From Volutella citrinella (taxonomy: Eukaryota > Ascomycota > Sordariomycetes > Hypocreales > Nectriaceae), in assembly GCA_034401135.1 (NCBI GenBank), contig JAWZSP010000007.1, positions 124,001 to 188,000 on the forward strand: a stretch of DNA of 64,000 bases, written 5' to 3'. Of the stretch, positions 54,687 through 64,000 are shown piece after piece. The notes under the pieces are model-generated. The model was given only the letters and a program-made list of their open reading frames with translations, searched no databases and was not told the origin of the DNA. A program made the translations under genes and the position numbers. The first letter of the stretch is position 1; every line of letters begins with the position of its first letter.

Positions 54687-56590
54687 ATGTCGGGAGATGC
54701 CTACTTCGTCCTCGGCCCTTCTGCAGGCCTTGAAATAGGCGATCCCTTCTCTGGCATCCATACCGGGGCCGTCGAGCAACGGGTTGCCATCAACCGTCCA
54801 TCCCGGCCATGTGACTCGTGCCGTAGGAGGAAGAGTCGCTGCGAGATGCCCGACGGAGCATCTCCATGCGCCCTCTGTCTGTTTCACCATCTCGAGTGCA
54901 CCTTTCAGGAAGCAACACAGCCGAGGAAGCGAAGGATTGTTCCCCAAGATGATGAAGACCAAGAGGCTACAACTGTGCCATGGGCCACGGCGCGACGAGG
55001 CTCCAAGCCGGGTTCTGCAAACCCAATCCGCACAGTCCCCAGAATCGACTGCTACGAAAACTTCGAAGGTCCCACGCTGCTCCGCAAGACGCTAGGACTC
55101 CAGACACACAGACACGCAACCTGGCTCGGCCCATCGTCGGACTTTGAACAGAGCCTGCTGCATGCGGGCTCCTTGGATGACCATGATGAGGTCGTCATCG
55201 GCCCGGTGGCAATTCGCCAGGTGAACTCGACCGACAACTTCCTCCAGACGCTCGATGAAAGCACCATGAGCCACCCGCACGAGATATCGCGACTGGACGC
55301 CGTCGAAACTGTCGTCGCGCCACATGGCTACGAGCTGATCCGCCTCTACTTCCGCATCGTCCATCCCAGCTTCCCCATCCTGCACAAGAAGGTGTGGTTG
55401 GAAAAGTACAATCGCACGCATCGCGAGTTTTCCCCGCCATGTCTAGCCTTTGTGTACATTCTCGCCTTAAACTGGTGGACATATAGCGCGGAATTGGCCT
55501 CGTTGCCAAAGCCGGACACCAAGAAGCTCGAGGAAATCGCATTGCAAGCCATGGCTGAAGCCGTGCACCGTCCCAAGCTGTCCACGATCCAGGCCGGCCT
55601 CCTTCTTCTTCAGCGGCCAAAGGGAGACTCATGGGCGTTAACCACCCAACTCGTCGGCATAGGCCAGGAGATTGGATTGCATCTAGATTGTTCAGACTGG
55701 AGCATCCCCGGATGGGAAAGAGGGTTGCGCAAACGCCTCGCATGGGCCCTCTTCATCCAAGACAAATGGGGAGCCCTCGTTCACGGTCGTCCATCTCATA
55801 TCAACTACTCCGACTGGCTTGTTCAACCACTTACATTAGATGACTTTCCCGAGAATGCTGTAGATGAAGACGACGAAGACGGTAGTGCCGAAGTCGAAAA
55901 GGGGAGGTTTCTATTCTGCGAGATGGTAAAACTCACAGAGATTCTTTCTGACATACTATCCACCTTTTACACCCTACGGGCTCGTCGAGAACCCGTTGGG
56001 GGGCTAAGGGAACAGTTGGCCATGGCGAAGCCCATCCAGATTCGGTTGAGGGAGTGGTTCGCGCAACTCCCCGACTCGGTTAAAAGGGAAGACGTCAAGC
56101 TGAGAAAATTGTCCTCCACAGGTATGTCTGCTACAAAACCGAATCAACCAATGACTTATTGTAACCGCTGTCAGGATATCTCTGCCTCGCATACTATGCC
56201 GCCGAAATCACCTTGCATCGTCACATTATTCAGGTAGCGTCGAAAGAGACAGACTCGGAGTTGGTCGATATCTGCCGCAGTGCAGCCAGAGCTCGTTTGT
56301 GCTCCGCCATCGACTTTGTCAATACTCTGAAGCCCGAGCACTTGCAGTCATTCTGGTACTCTCCATCATACTACAATTTTACCATCATCAGCACCTTTAT
56401 GCTGCTTCTCTGGTCAACAGCAACAAGCGTAGACGAGGCAGCATTCTACCGCCAGAAGCTGACCGAGTACCGATGGGTCCTTCGAGTGTCGAGTAATGGG
56501 TCCGATGTGCTCAAGTATACGAATGCGCAGTTGCTCCTATCAACCGATGGCCTGACCAAGTTTGTCCAAGGGACGGATGTTGGTATGTAG
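54687..56590 (+). CDS. Zn2Cys6 transcription factor with fungal_trans domain
   Basis: Two exons (54687-56121, 56175-56590) give 616 residues; the frame upstream of the ATG starts only with GTG. The zinc cluster R-P-C-D-S-C-R-R-R-K-S-R-C uses C42, C45, C52, C61, C64 and C71 and has the L-C-L-F-H-H-L-E-C-T-F ending of one distinct subgroup. The middle homology region is well developed: R-L-Y-F-R-I-V-H-P-S-F-P-I-L-H, then L-V-G-I-G-Q-E-I-G-L-H-L-D and R-K-R-L-A-W-A-L-F-I-Q-D-K-W. A very acidic loop (D-E-D-D-E-D-G) follows near residue 420. It is a nuclear regulator, probably of catabolic genes. The targets are unclear; the membrane-protein gene is convergent downstream. The 3' end is plausible but the last few codons could be altered by a further intron. 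Confidence 0.88.
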
Positions 56591-56793
56591 ATTCTACAGA
56601 TACCCCCACGAGCGAAACGATGACTATTTCTTTTATTGCCCCCCATTCCTTGCACATAATGTCACATACCAGCTAGAGGTAGTGGATAGAGGCAGGCAGA
56701 ATGCTTTCGTTATTCGTATATTTCATAATCGTACATCATTCTCCCCCTTTCCTTCCATGGCGACCCGAGTCGCTGTTCTCCTTACAAGTTCTA

Positions 56794-57655
56794 TCAATGG
56801 TCTTCCGACGCCACACGCGCATACGGTCCTCTTGAAGGGCCGAGATGCACATAGTTTAGGCCACCGTTGTCTGGTATCAACGGAGCCGGAGGGACATAAT
56901 TTGCGCCAGTGTATTCTAGGATTGGTCTCGTGGACTCCAGATTGTCCAATTCAGTCTCGGATCGTCGCAGCCGGATATACAGGGCCAGACTGATACCCAA
57001 AGAAGCAGAATACAAGATGCTAGAGCCAAGATTAACACATTGGCTTGTGGTTCCGTGTTCAGGAAACGTACCAGAAAATGATTGCTGAAACCCAGGTTCC
57101 GTTGAGCGAGTTGCATCTCCTCTGATCTCGGTATCGACCAGTGCAGTCTGACAGTGTTTCGTGGCCTAGAAGGGGCACGTATCTCGACTGGAACCCTACG
57201 AGAACCATCCAGATGGCCAGGAGGATGACGCGGTTAGGGAACCAGCACCAGGACAGACACTTCCTGGCAGACCTGACATTTGGCTTTGAATAGAAATTCT
57301 TCAGTTCCCTCATCTGCATGAATTGTGATATGAGGAAATAAAAGTCAGAGAAGACAAAGCCCAGGATGGCCTAGACGAGAGATAATGAGTATGTGTTTGT
57401 CAGCGATGTCGATATGAGACTTACTATCACAAGCTCTGTCCACTGGACTGCACGGGCTGCGAGTGGCAACTTGAGCTTGTACCTATCCTTGCCAGATACC
57501 GTCATAGCGGCGAGGAAGAAAGCTGCAACGCCGTGGAGACAGGTCAGGATGGCCACGGCGAGGGCCGAATAGCCCAGCCATCGCACGCCGACCGGGACTC
57601 TGAGGGTTGGGATATCTTGGCGCTTGTAGCGCTGTCGTGAGAATGCTGCAGGCAT
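56794..57655 (-). CDS. Predicted four-TM membrane protein of unknown function
   Basis: Three exons (57655-57425, 57370-57072, 57019-56794) join to 251 residues. Exon 1 has a cytosolic lead (MPAAFSRQRYKRQ) and a first membrane segment (L-G-Y-S-A-L-A-V-A-I-L-T-C-L). Segments two to four are around E-L-V-I-A-I-L-G-F-V-F, V-I-L-L-A-I-W-M-V-L-V and W-V-S-A-I-I-F-W-C-I-L-Y-S. A loop with Cys residues and an N-G-T sequon lies before the last TM. The tail is hydrophilic and Pro-rich. The layout recalls small tetraspan proteins such as MARVEL-like families, but I cannot name one. The phase match across three exons, with good hydrophobic segments created at the joins, supports a real gene. Confidence 0.72.
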
Positions 57656-59484
57656 GACGGGTCTTGGTGTTGAGCCACAGTGGCAGGAAATTGAGTGGGC
57701 GCATGGATAATATACCTGCACGAGGATCTAATCTCTGTGCTAGCGTGGGAGGCCCCAAATGAGGCACAGGAAATCACGTCGCTGGGCATTTTGAGACACT
57801 AGCCTCGTTCCAGGACGACGGCCGATGGACCAGAGCCTGTGATTCGCTGTGCAATCGGACCAAGCTGTTTTTGGGGAGTGGCTGTGGCGTCAGACTGGGG
57901 CAACGTTAGGCCGATTTCTGACTGAAGGTGGCTTAGCAGCTCACGAGAGTGCCACGTCCACGCCCAGCGGACGTTAAGTTTTCGACTACCCTAGAGACCG
58001 AAATCAGAACAGGAATCGGGCAGCCCGACGACTTCAACTCAGACAGCCTCGGTCTTTAGAACTTTGTATTAATATTGAAACGCAGGGAATTTCTTACAGA
58101 GACTACAACCCAAGATTGGATCTGTATATCACGACAGCACTGCAGAAAGCGGTTGATCATTGTAAAATGCCCGAACCTCGAGGCAGCCAACCTGTTCCTT
58201 TCGGCCCACACCTCCATTCCCGGTACCTATTGCATCATGTTAGTGTATAACCCCGCCCTAAATTAACTGAAACCTGGAATACTCACATTTTGTAAACAAT
58301 TCTCGGACAACAACGGGAATGATGATTATGTGATATTAATAAAGACTGAAGTAAATCAGAGCCACAAACTGACCTGGCACAACTGTCTCCTCACTTCCCC
58401 CAGGAGACGTGGTTGTAATCCATCCTTGAGATGTATATGAACCACCAGTCAGTGTAATTATCGCCGCGCCTGGGGGGAGAGAAGTGAACGTGGTAGACGG
58501 CTCTGATTCAGTAGTTGCTGCTGATCCCTCAATTATGCCGACAGGTGGGTTAGGTGATCCGCCAAGATAGGAAGCGAGTGGATAGACTAGAAGCTGAATG
58601 CCATTGAGAGTGGCCGTTGACTATTAATAGGTAAGATTGCCACCATACCGTCCGGCCTAAATATTTCAGCTATAGAGTATATTTCCATGAGAAAGGTTCT
58701 CATGGTTCTCAACATCTTCTGCGTCCAACAACACATCTCCTCAATCTGGTTGGAGCACACAGACAACCCAGGTTTCAAGTCGCGCCATCAATACATCGTA
58801 TCTGCGCGTACCCCTCATAGCAAATGGAACGATGCTGCAGGTTTCCGGACCGTGAGGTCCCCCGATTGGACGTTGGTCATTCAGAGGATTCAGTACATGT
58901 GAGGATTTGCTGCCTCCAACAACCAACAAGACTATAAGAGTCTCTCATTGGATATCTTCCTCGGCTGACGGAGGAATGGATGCATCAGAAGCTCGCAGGT
59001 TGTTTGTGCCTTGCCGGGGCAGGCGGTTCTAATTTCAGATGCTTGGCCCCCAACAGCTTGATGGGGGCCTATTGATTGGCCTGTTGGTTGGCCAGGCGCA
59101 GAAGTTTGCCAGTTGGACCATGTTGGGTGTTAACCGACTGACTGTGAAACGTTTCATATGCACCAACACCAACAGCATAACTTGGTGCCGTTAACCCCAT
59201 GAGTATGACCGGCTTGTTGACACTGTGTTGTGTGACTGCTCGGCATTCCCGCCGGTCCTTTCTGTGATTGTTGTTTCCTTCATTTCCTTCACCAAATTCC
59301 CGTGTGTCTCCCTCACGCAACCGACCGTCGGAAACACGGCCTATTCGTCAGCCTACCGTGATTTACTGTCATCATCCATATCTCCCCAAAGCTCCACTTC
59401 TTTTCTCTTCCCACCCCGTCCATCTTGTCCTCCCGTCATCCCTGCCGTGCTTTTCCATCACCCAAACCAACAACAACGCGCAAA
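57656..59484. other. Long, partly AT-rich intergenic region with gene remnant
   Basis: About 1.8 kb. The part from 58060 to 58380 is clearly AT-richer than the surroundings. A minus-strand coding-like fragment is listed separately. From 59200 a CT-rich leader leads into the ankyrin gene. Confidence 0.5.
58129..58620 (-). pseudogene. Possible remnant of a Thr/Ser-rich surface protein gene
   Basis: On the minus strand a 247-base frame (58620-58374) encodes a Gly-, Thr-, Ser- and Pro-rich segment such as L-P-P-G-A-A-I-I-T-L-T-G-G and W-I-T-T-T-S-P-G-G-S. It ends at a GTCAGT donor. A compatible acceptor gives a short last exon (58226-58129) ending in a stop. The 5' part could not be found: upstream frames are short and broken, and there is no signal peptide. 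The composition resembles cell-wall adhesin-like repeats. A degraded gene is the best reading; a complex multi-exon gene remains possible. Confidence 0.35.
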
Positions 59485-60639
59485 ATGAGCGACACAGATG
59501 ATGGGCTCGCGGCTATGCGCTGCCGCATCGAGCGGATGGAACGAAATAATGCTATCCGGCGCGATGAGGAGGGCCGACTGCCCGTGCCTTCTCTGGGTCC
59601 TCACCCGTCGTCATTGCCCCCCCGGCTGCCGCGACCGGGTTATGCCACCATGCCAAATCAGCTACCCACCGACGAGCCTTCGCTTCAGTTTTACTTGGCC
59701 TGCGAGCGAGGTATGCTGTCACAGGTTGAGTCATTCGTTCACGCTGGTCTTTCCACCCCGGACACGCTGCAATTCGCCCTAGAGCAGGCTTCCTTTGGGA
59801 ACCAAGCTGCAGTCGCACGTTTCCTGCTGCAGCAGGGTGCAGTACTACATGACAATGTCTTTTACCGGTGCGAGTGCGAGTCCCACATGCGCGCAGACCG
59901 ATGGGGCTCAGGTACTGATGATTGCATCTTTGACGACAAGCGCCCTCACGACCCTCTGTCCCTGGTCCAGGTCTTTCTCGACTTTGGTTGGCATCCAAAC
60001 CAGATGTGGCATGGACTACACGGTATACACAACTATTACAAGATTCCCCTGGTGGAATGTCTCAACAACCGACCACCCCTCACCCTTTTGCTATCTCACG
60101 GCGCCAATCCCGATCTCTCACCGTACAATTATAGCCGCACTGAGCCAGACCTTCAGTTCGGCGCGGTACTTAGGGCGGCTATTCGCAAATGGGACCTTTC
60201 TTTGATCACACTGCTGATCGATCATGGTGCAAAGCCCGAGTACACGAAACCGTTGCACTGCATCACCCAGTGGGTTGAGATACCAACTGGACAGACCCCG
60301 TTCTCCAAGAGGCAGCCGCTGGCGGAGTATCTGCTTTCAAGAGATACTACAGAGGTAGACGAGGTCAAGAAAATCACGTTTACTGATAGTATCAACAGCC
60401 GATACAAGAGACGGGAAGACATGACTCCTTTCATCTACGCGTGCGCAGCCCAGGACTGGGAGCTGGCGGAATGGCTATTGGAGAATGGGGCGGATCCCAA
60501 TGCACTTGGTGGAAAAGCGTTCACGCCCCTGTGGTTTGTCATGGGACTGCAACGCACGCCCAGCGATCCTCAAGTAGTCCGGGATTTAGTAGAGAGGGTG
60601 CAAAAGCGCAAGAGGCATGGCGTTGAAGCCTTACAGTAG
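59485..60639 (+). CDS. Ankyrin-repeat protein
   Basis: A single exon encodes 384 residues from the ATG at 59485 (MSDTDDGLAAMRCRIERMER); the frame upstream begins only with TTG. The N-terminal 20-45 residues may form a short coiled coil, followed by a Pro-rich stretch. Degenerate ankyrin repeats start near residue 65 (Y-L-A-C-E-R-G, then A-A-V-A-R-F-L-L-Q-Q-G-A). Clear ones include L-T-L-L-L-S-H-G-A-N-P-D, S-L-I-T-L-L-I-D-H-G-A-K-P and P-F-I-Y-A-C-A-A-Q-D-W-E-L-A, followed by W-L-L-E-N-G-A-D-P-N. It is a soluble protein with a protein-binding scaffold and no enzymatic domain. Large families of such proteins occur in ascomycetes; the partner is unknown. A CT-rich leader precedes it. Confidence 0.88.
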   Translation: MSDTDDGLAAMRCRIERMERNNAIRRDEEGRLPVPSLGPHPSSLPPRLPRPGYATMPNQLPTDEPSLQFYLACERGMLSQVESFVHAGLSTPDTLQFALEQASFGNQAAVARFLLQQGAVLHDNVFYRCECESHMRADRWGSGTDDCIFDDKRPHDPLSLVQVFLDFGWHPNQMWHGLHGIHNYYKIPLVECLNNRPPLTLLLSHGANPDLSPYNYSRTEPDLQFGAVLRAAIRKWDLSLITLLIDHGAKPEYTKPLHCITQWVEIPTGQTPFSKRQPLAEYLLSRDTTEVDEVKKITFTDSINSRYKRREDMTPFIYACAAQDWELAEWLLENGADPNALGGKAFTPLWFVMGLQRTPSDPQVVRDLVERVQKRKRHGVEALQ

Positions 60640-61574
60640 GATATTCAGACTGCCGCTAGGTAACATGTCACGGTCTACTCAGGAGCACCAACCAGTGAAT
60701 TTTCATGTGATTTGTGGTGGACTAGATTTGAGCGAGGCTCTTCCCTCCGTAGCATCCATTAGTCTATCACTCCCTCTCCTAGCCGCCATTAAAAAGGTGC
60801 CCGACCATGGTAAACGCAGGACGACCGTCAGGCCTGCAAGGAACGCAAAGTCAAGGGATGCATGTCCTTGCTGACGTCTCACTACCAGATCCTTGCTCAT
60901 GATCGTCTCGAGTGTGACCAGCAGAAACCATCATGTGGACGCTGCCTCCGCCTCGTGGGCCACTGTCCCGGGTATCCGGACCCTTGGCTTCTCGCTCTTC
61001 GCCGGCAGGACGATCGTGCGGCGGCTCTGGTTCGGGCGAGGGTCGAGAAGTCTCACCGGCGGAGAGCAGACCACCAGCAAAGTCTCCTCAATATCGCTGG
61101 TCTCGACTAATTTAAGAAATGTCAACGGCACCGCTTGCCCTTGACGTGGCCAGGCATTGTGTCATGAGCCATGGTCCATGGAATGCCGTAATTGGCAATG
61201 TAATTCGCTCTCAGCTCCATTTCTGTGCGCAACTTGCGCCCTCTGCGTCTCAACAGTATTCCAGCGATTGGACCAATTGCACGGTCCGAGGAAAGCGGCC
61301 GGCCGATGACCATCGAATGGTGGGGTAGATGGCCGTTCCGCCGCCGAGCCAAGTTCGCGCCGAACATTGACCCCATTCCAGGCGCTAGACTTGCGAACTG
61401 GGTGTCATGACACGGCACCCATGGACGACCAAGCGCGTGGTTGCCAATTGACATGTGCTCTCTAATAAACCCCTCGCCCCAGCTTCGAGCGGACGATGAA
61501 ACCGTGTCTCAAGATATCTTCCTGGTGTATCATTATTATCCTGTCCATTCCAATCTACAGTACCGCCTGTAACC
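60640..61574. other. Intergenic region holding a Zn2Cys6 pseudogene
   Basis: About 935 bases between the ankyrin gene and the P5C dehydrogenase. Apart from the pseudogene, no gene was supported. The last 400 bases contain the promoter of the dehydrogenase gene. Confidence 0.5.
60807..61110 (+). pseudogene. Truncated Zn2Cys6 DNA-binding domain, frameshifted
   Basis: Translated in pieces, this matches the N-terminus of the intact regulator at 42.0-43.5 kb. It starts M-V-N-A-G-R-P-S, then has C-K-E-R-K-V-K, and after an intron position C-D-Q-Q-K-P-S-C-G-R-C-L-R-L, G-Y-P-D-P-W and H-R-R-R-A-D. Three lesions are visible. After the R-P-S codons, 15 bases of the intact gene are replaced by 4, shifting the frame and removing the first cysteine. 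The intron donor after K-V-K reads GG instead of GT. A stop follows at 61108, so the whole effector domain is missing. It cannot encode a working regulator. It looks like a decayed partial duplicate. Confidence 0.75.
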
Positions 61575-63533
61575 ATGAACGCCAGCGCCACTCTGGGCTC
61601 GTTCAACCTGCCCGCTCTCGTCAATGAGCCCTTTGTACGTTCCAAACATGGCAACCGGGACGGGAAACGAGTAGCAATGACCTAACGTCTGTCCATCCAG
61701 ATCTCCTACGGCCCAAGCTCTGCCGAGCGGGCGAGCCTCATCGACGCTCTCGCCGAGATGAGGCAGCAGATGCCCTTCAGAGTCCACCCCAACGTCAATG
61801 GCCAAGACGTCGCCGGTGCTCTGGACCAGACTCAGCAGACGCCCTTTGATCACGGCAAGTCTCTGGCCACGTACTCGAATTCCACGCCCGAGCTGGTCGA
61901 CAAGGCAATCGATGGTGCGCTCGAGGCCAAGAAGCAGTGGTCCAGGACTTCTCTCCACGACCGCGCCGCCATCTTCTACCGGGCTGCTGCTCTGATCAGG
62001 GGACCGTACCGCTACCAGATGATGGCAGCGACCATGATCGGCCAGGGCAAGAATGCGTACCAGGCCGATATCGATTGCACTGCCGAGGTACGCGGTCGTC
62101 ATTGAGCTCACTACTCAAACTCTTCCACCGCTGACGGCTGCTACTGATAGTCCATCGACTTTCTTACCATCTTTCCTACTCTTGCCGAAGGCCTGTACAA
62201 AAACCAGCCTCCGTTCAATGCCCCCGGAGTGTGGAAGTAAGCAACTCCCCGGCTGCTAGTCAAGCATTGGACAGCCCATCTCTGACATTTTCTCAGCCGA
62301 TCCGAGATTCGCCCCCTCGACGGATTCGTCTACGCAGTCTCGCCCTTCAACTTCACCGCTCTGGCTGTCAACCTCGTTCTAGCGCCCCTTATCGTAGGCA
62401 ACGTTGTCATCTGGAAGCCCAGCCCCGGCGCCATCTACTCGAGCTGGCTCTTTAACAAGATCATGATTGAGGCCGGGCTCCCGGCTGGCGTGGTCCAGTT
62501 CCTCCCGGGCGACGCCGAGTTGGTGACGGCGCAGGTCCTTAAGAGCCGCGATTTCAGCAGCCTGCACTTTACGGGCAGCACAGCCGTCTTCCGAAGCCTC
62601 GCTTCGAGCATCTACTCCAAGATGGACCACTGGAAGTCCTATCCTCGGTTGGTGGGCGAGACGGGTACGTACAAGTGCCTCTAATGGCACAGGTTTCTCT
62701 GTTGCTGATGCTAACAACATTTAGGTGGCAAGAACTTCCATCTCATCCATCCGACCGCCGATGTCAAGAACGCAGTCCTCATGTCAATGCGCGCCGCCTT
62801 CGAGTATCAAGGCCAGAAGTGCAGCGCCTTGTCTCGCCTCTATGTTCCTGCTTCCCTAGCCGAGGAGTTCAAGGCGCTTCTTGTCAAGGAAACGGAAGCA
62901 CTGACGATGGGCGAGCGCTTCACGGACTTTATCGGACCTGTCATCAGTCGCTCGGCCTTTGACCGTGTTGCTGGCTACATCAAGGACGCCAAGGATGGCA
63001 AGGAAACGTCTGTGCTCGCCGGAGGTGCTGTCGACGACTCCACAGGGTACTACATCCGACCAACCGTCGTGGAGACTTCGGATCCCCGATCGAGGTTCAT
63101 GAGTGAGGAGGTCTTTGGCCCTTTCCTGTGCCTCTACGTGTACCAGGACGAAGACTTTGGCCCCAAGATTTTCGAGCTCATTGACACTACGACTGAATAT
63201 GCCCTGTCTGGAGCAGTCTTTGCCAAAGATCGCCAGGCAATTATCGATGCTACTGAAGCTTTGAGGTTTGCTGCTGGAAACTTTTACATCAAGTGAGTCT
63301 TTCTCCAAGCACGTGTTGTAGATGTGGGCATAGACTGACATCCATTCTTCCCCAACAGTGATCAATGTACTGGCGCCATGCCTGGTCATCAGCCATTCGG
63401 TGGATCAAGGGCGTCGGGGACCAACGACAAGGCGGGGTCTGCAGGCCTGCTCTCCAGGTTTGTGTCATCGAGGACCATTAAGGAGGGCTTTACCACGATT
63501 GATAGCGTGCTCTACCCCTCGAATCTAGAGTAA
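61575..63533 (+). CDS. Delta-1-pyrroline-5-carboxylate dehydrogenase
   Basis: Six exons (61575-61634, 61701-62087, 62151-62236, 62297-62664, 62725-63292, 63359-63533) give 547 residues, close to the usual size. P5CDH-specific features are F-N-L-P-A-L-V-N-E-P near the start, D-G-F-V-Y-A-V-S-P-F-N-F-T-A, V-I-W-K-P-S, F-T-G-S-T-A-V-F, and the catalytic pair G-E-T-G-G-K-N (Glu near 299) and Y-Q-G-Q-K-C-S-A (Cys near 334). The end has G-H-Q-P-F-G-G-S-R-A-S-G-T-N-D-K, the family loop. It oxidises glutamate semialdehyde (from proline or arginine) to glutamate with NAD in mitochondria. The N-terminus is not strongly presequence-like, so location is uncertain. No proline oxidase or permease gene lies beside it, unlike the prn cluster of Aspergillus. 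Confidence 0.94.
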
Positions 63534-64000
63534 AGTGAGCCTATATAGTGGGAGCCAACAAATTCTATTTGCAGTTAACAAGGTCTTTTTAATTATCCTC
63601 CGTAATTGAAGAGTCCTGATTTGATTATCCCATCTACCGCGAACGCTCACACTTGGCTGAAATAAGAAAAGACTCCTTCGCGCGCTTATCGTGTTGCAAT
63701 TTTAGACGTCAATGGAGGACAGCCTGAGCTGGATTCTCAAGTTCATTCCGCAGTTCAAGCCAGCCATGAGCTTGTCTCCATCATGTGTCGAGCAGACCCG
63801 AACTACGGCCACGGTGTGAATGAGAACAACGGTGGAACATGGATGGGAGTCCACGCATATCGGCCGAATCAAGGCCTGCTCCAGATATGAGATCGATCTA
63901 TTCTCTCGCTGGTTAACCCTAACCCTCGGTACGGGAATGTCCAGGAAAGGCGCCGCGATACGGTTCGGAGCGAACAAGGCTGAGGTGGGGGTTCCGCTCT
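63534..64000. other. Intergenic right end
   Basis: About 470 bases after the P5C dehydrogenase. It contains a telomere-like motif at 63915. A 91-codon minus-strand frame (63702-63977) was not convincing. Confidence 0.5.
63915..63926. repeat. Interstitial telomere-like motif
   Basis: AACCCTAACCCT, the reverse complement of the 12-mers at 51803 and 54392. It is intergenic and is not a chromosome end. Confidence 0.8.

Noticed and set aside
59552..59998. 148-codon minus-strand ORF
   Set aside because: Antisense shadow of the ankyrin gene, Arg/Gly/Ala-rich.
63915..63926. Chromosome end marked by telomere repeats
   Set aside because: Only two repeat units are present and ordinary sequence continues after them.
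63702..63977. 91-codon minus-strand ORF at the right end
   Set aside because: No recognisable domain, and the window ends shortly afterwards. It cannot be supported.

Overview
The window is from a filamentous ascomycete (Pezizomycotina). Short phase-consistent spliceosomal introns of about 50-80 nt (GT-AG, internal CTAAC/CTGAC branch-like motifs) interrupt most genes. Gene content is typically fungal: five intact Zn2Cys6 regulators, MFS sugar porters, a cutinase, an NRPS-like reductase and alkaline ceramidases. The overall flavour suggests a Sordariomycete, perhaps Hypocreales; that placement is an inference. I joined exons by hand, and every multi-exon model below sums to a multiple of three.

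Layout. 0-10 kb: the 3' end of an acyl-CoA ligase, a CoA-transferase/racemase ending in a peroxisomal AKL signal, then a sugar-use module (MFS porter divergent from a Zn2Cys6 regulator, followed by a signal-less GH78 alpha-L-rhamnosidase). 10-16 kb: a secreted protein made of six 59-residue repeats (beta-propeller/lectin-like), a second regulator and a DHDPS-type aldolase. 16-20 kb: alkaline ceramidase 1, a conserved hypothetical and a cutinase, then about 2.2 kb with no convincing gene. 21.9-31 kb: quinate/sugar MFS porter, FAD amine/amino-acid oxidase plus aldehyde dehydrogenase in tandem, and a DHA1-type MFS. 31-38.7 kb: regulator, intradiol (catechol/hydroxyquinol) dioxygenase and an A-T-R carboxylic acid reductase. 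39-46 kb: a GPI-type surface protein, alkaline ceramidase 2, a regulator, a GFA-family enzyme and an atypical SDR. 46.7-51.5 kb: a fused isochorismatase-like hydrolase/amidase divergent from an NCS1 permease, across a promoter with seven GATA-factor sites. 52-64 kb: small secreted protein, 2EXR/F-box-like protein, regulator, four-TM membrane protein, degraded fragment, ankyrin protein, a broken Zn2Cys6 pseudogene and delta-1-pyrroline-5-carboxylate dehydrogenase.

How it works together. The window reads as a string of small catabolic modules, each with its own importer and often its own regulator: rhamnosides (2.3-9.7 kb), amines (24-28 kb), aromatic acids (29-38.7 kb), a nitrogen compound (46.7-51.5 kb) and proline (61.6-63.5 kb). 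The most striking is the nitrogen module. Its fusion joins a cysteine hydrolase of the biuret/isochorismatase type to an allophanate-hydrolase-like amidase, all catalytic residues are present, and the shared promoter is dense in HGATAR motifs. This suggests a one-polypeptide route for breaking down biuret or a related ureide under nitrogen-limitation control.
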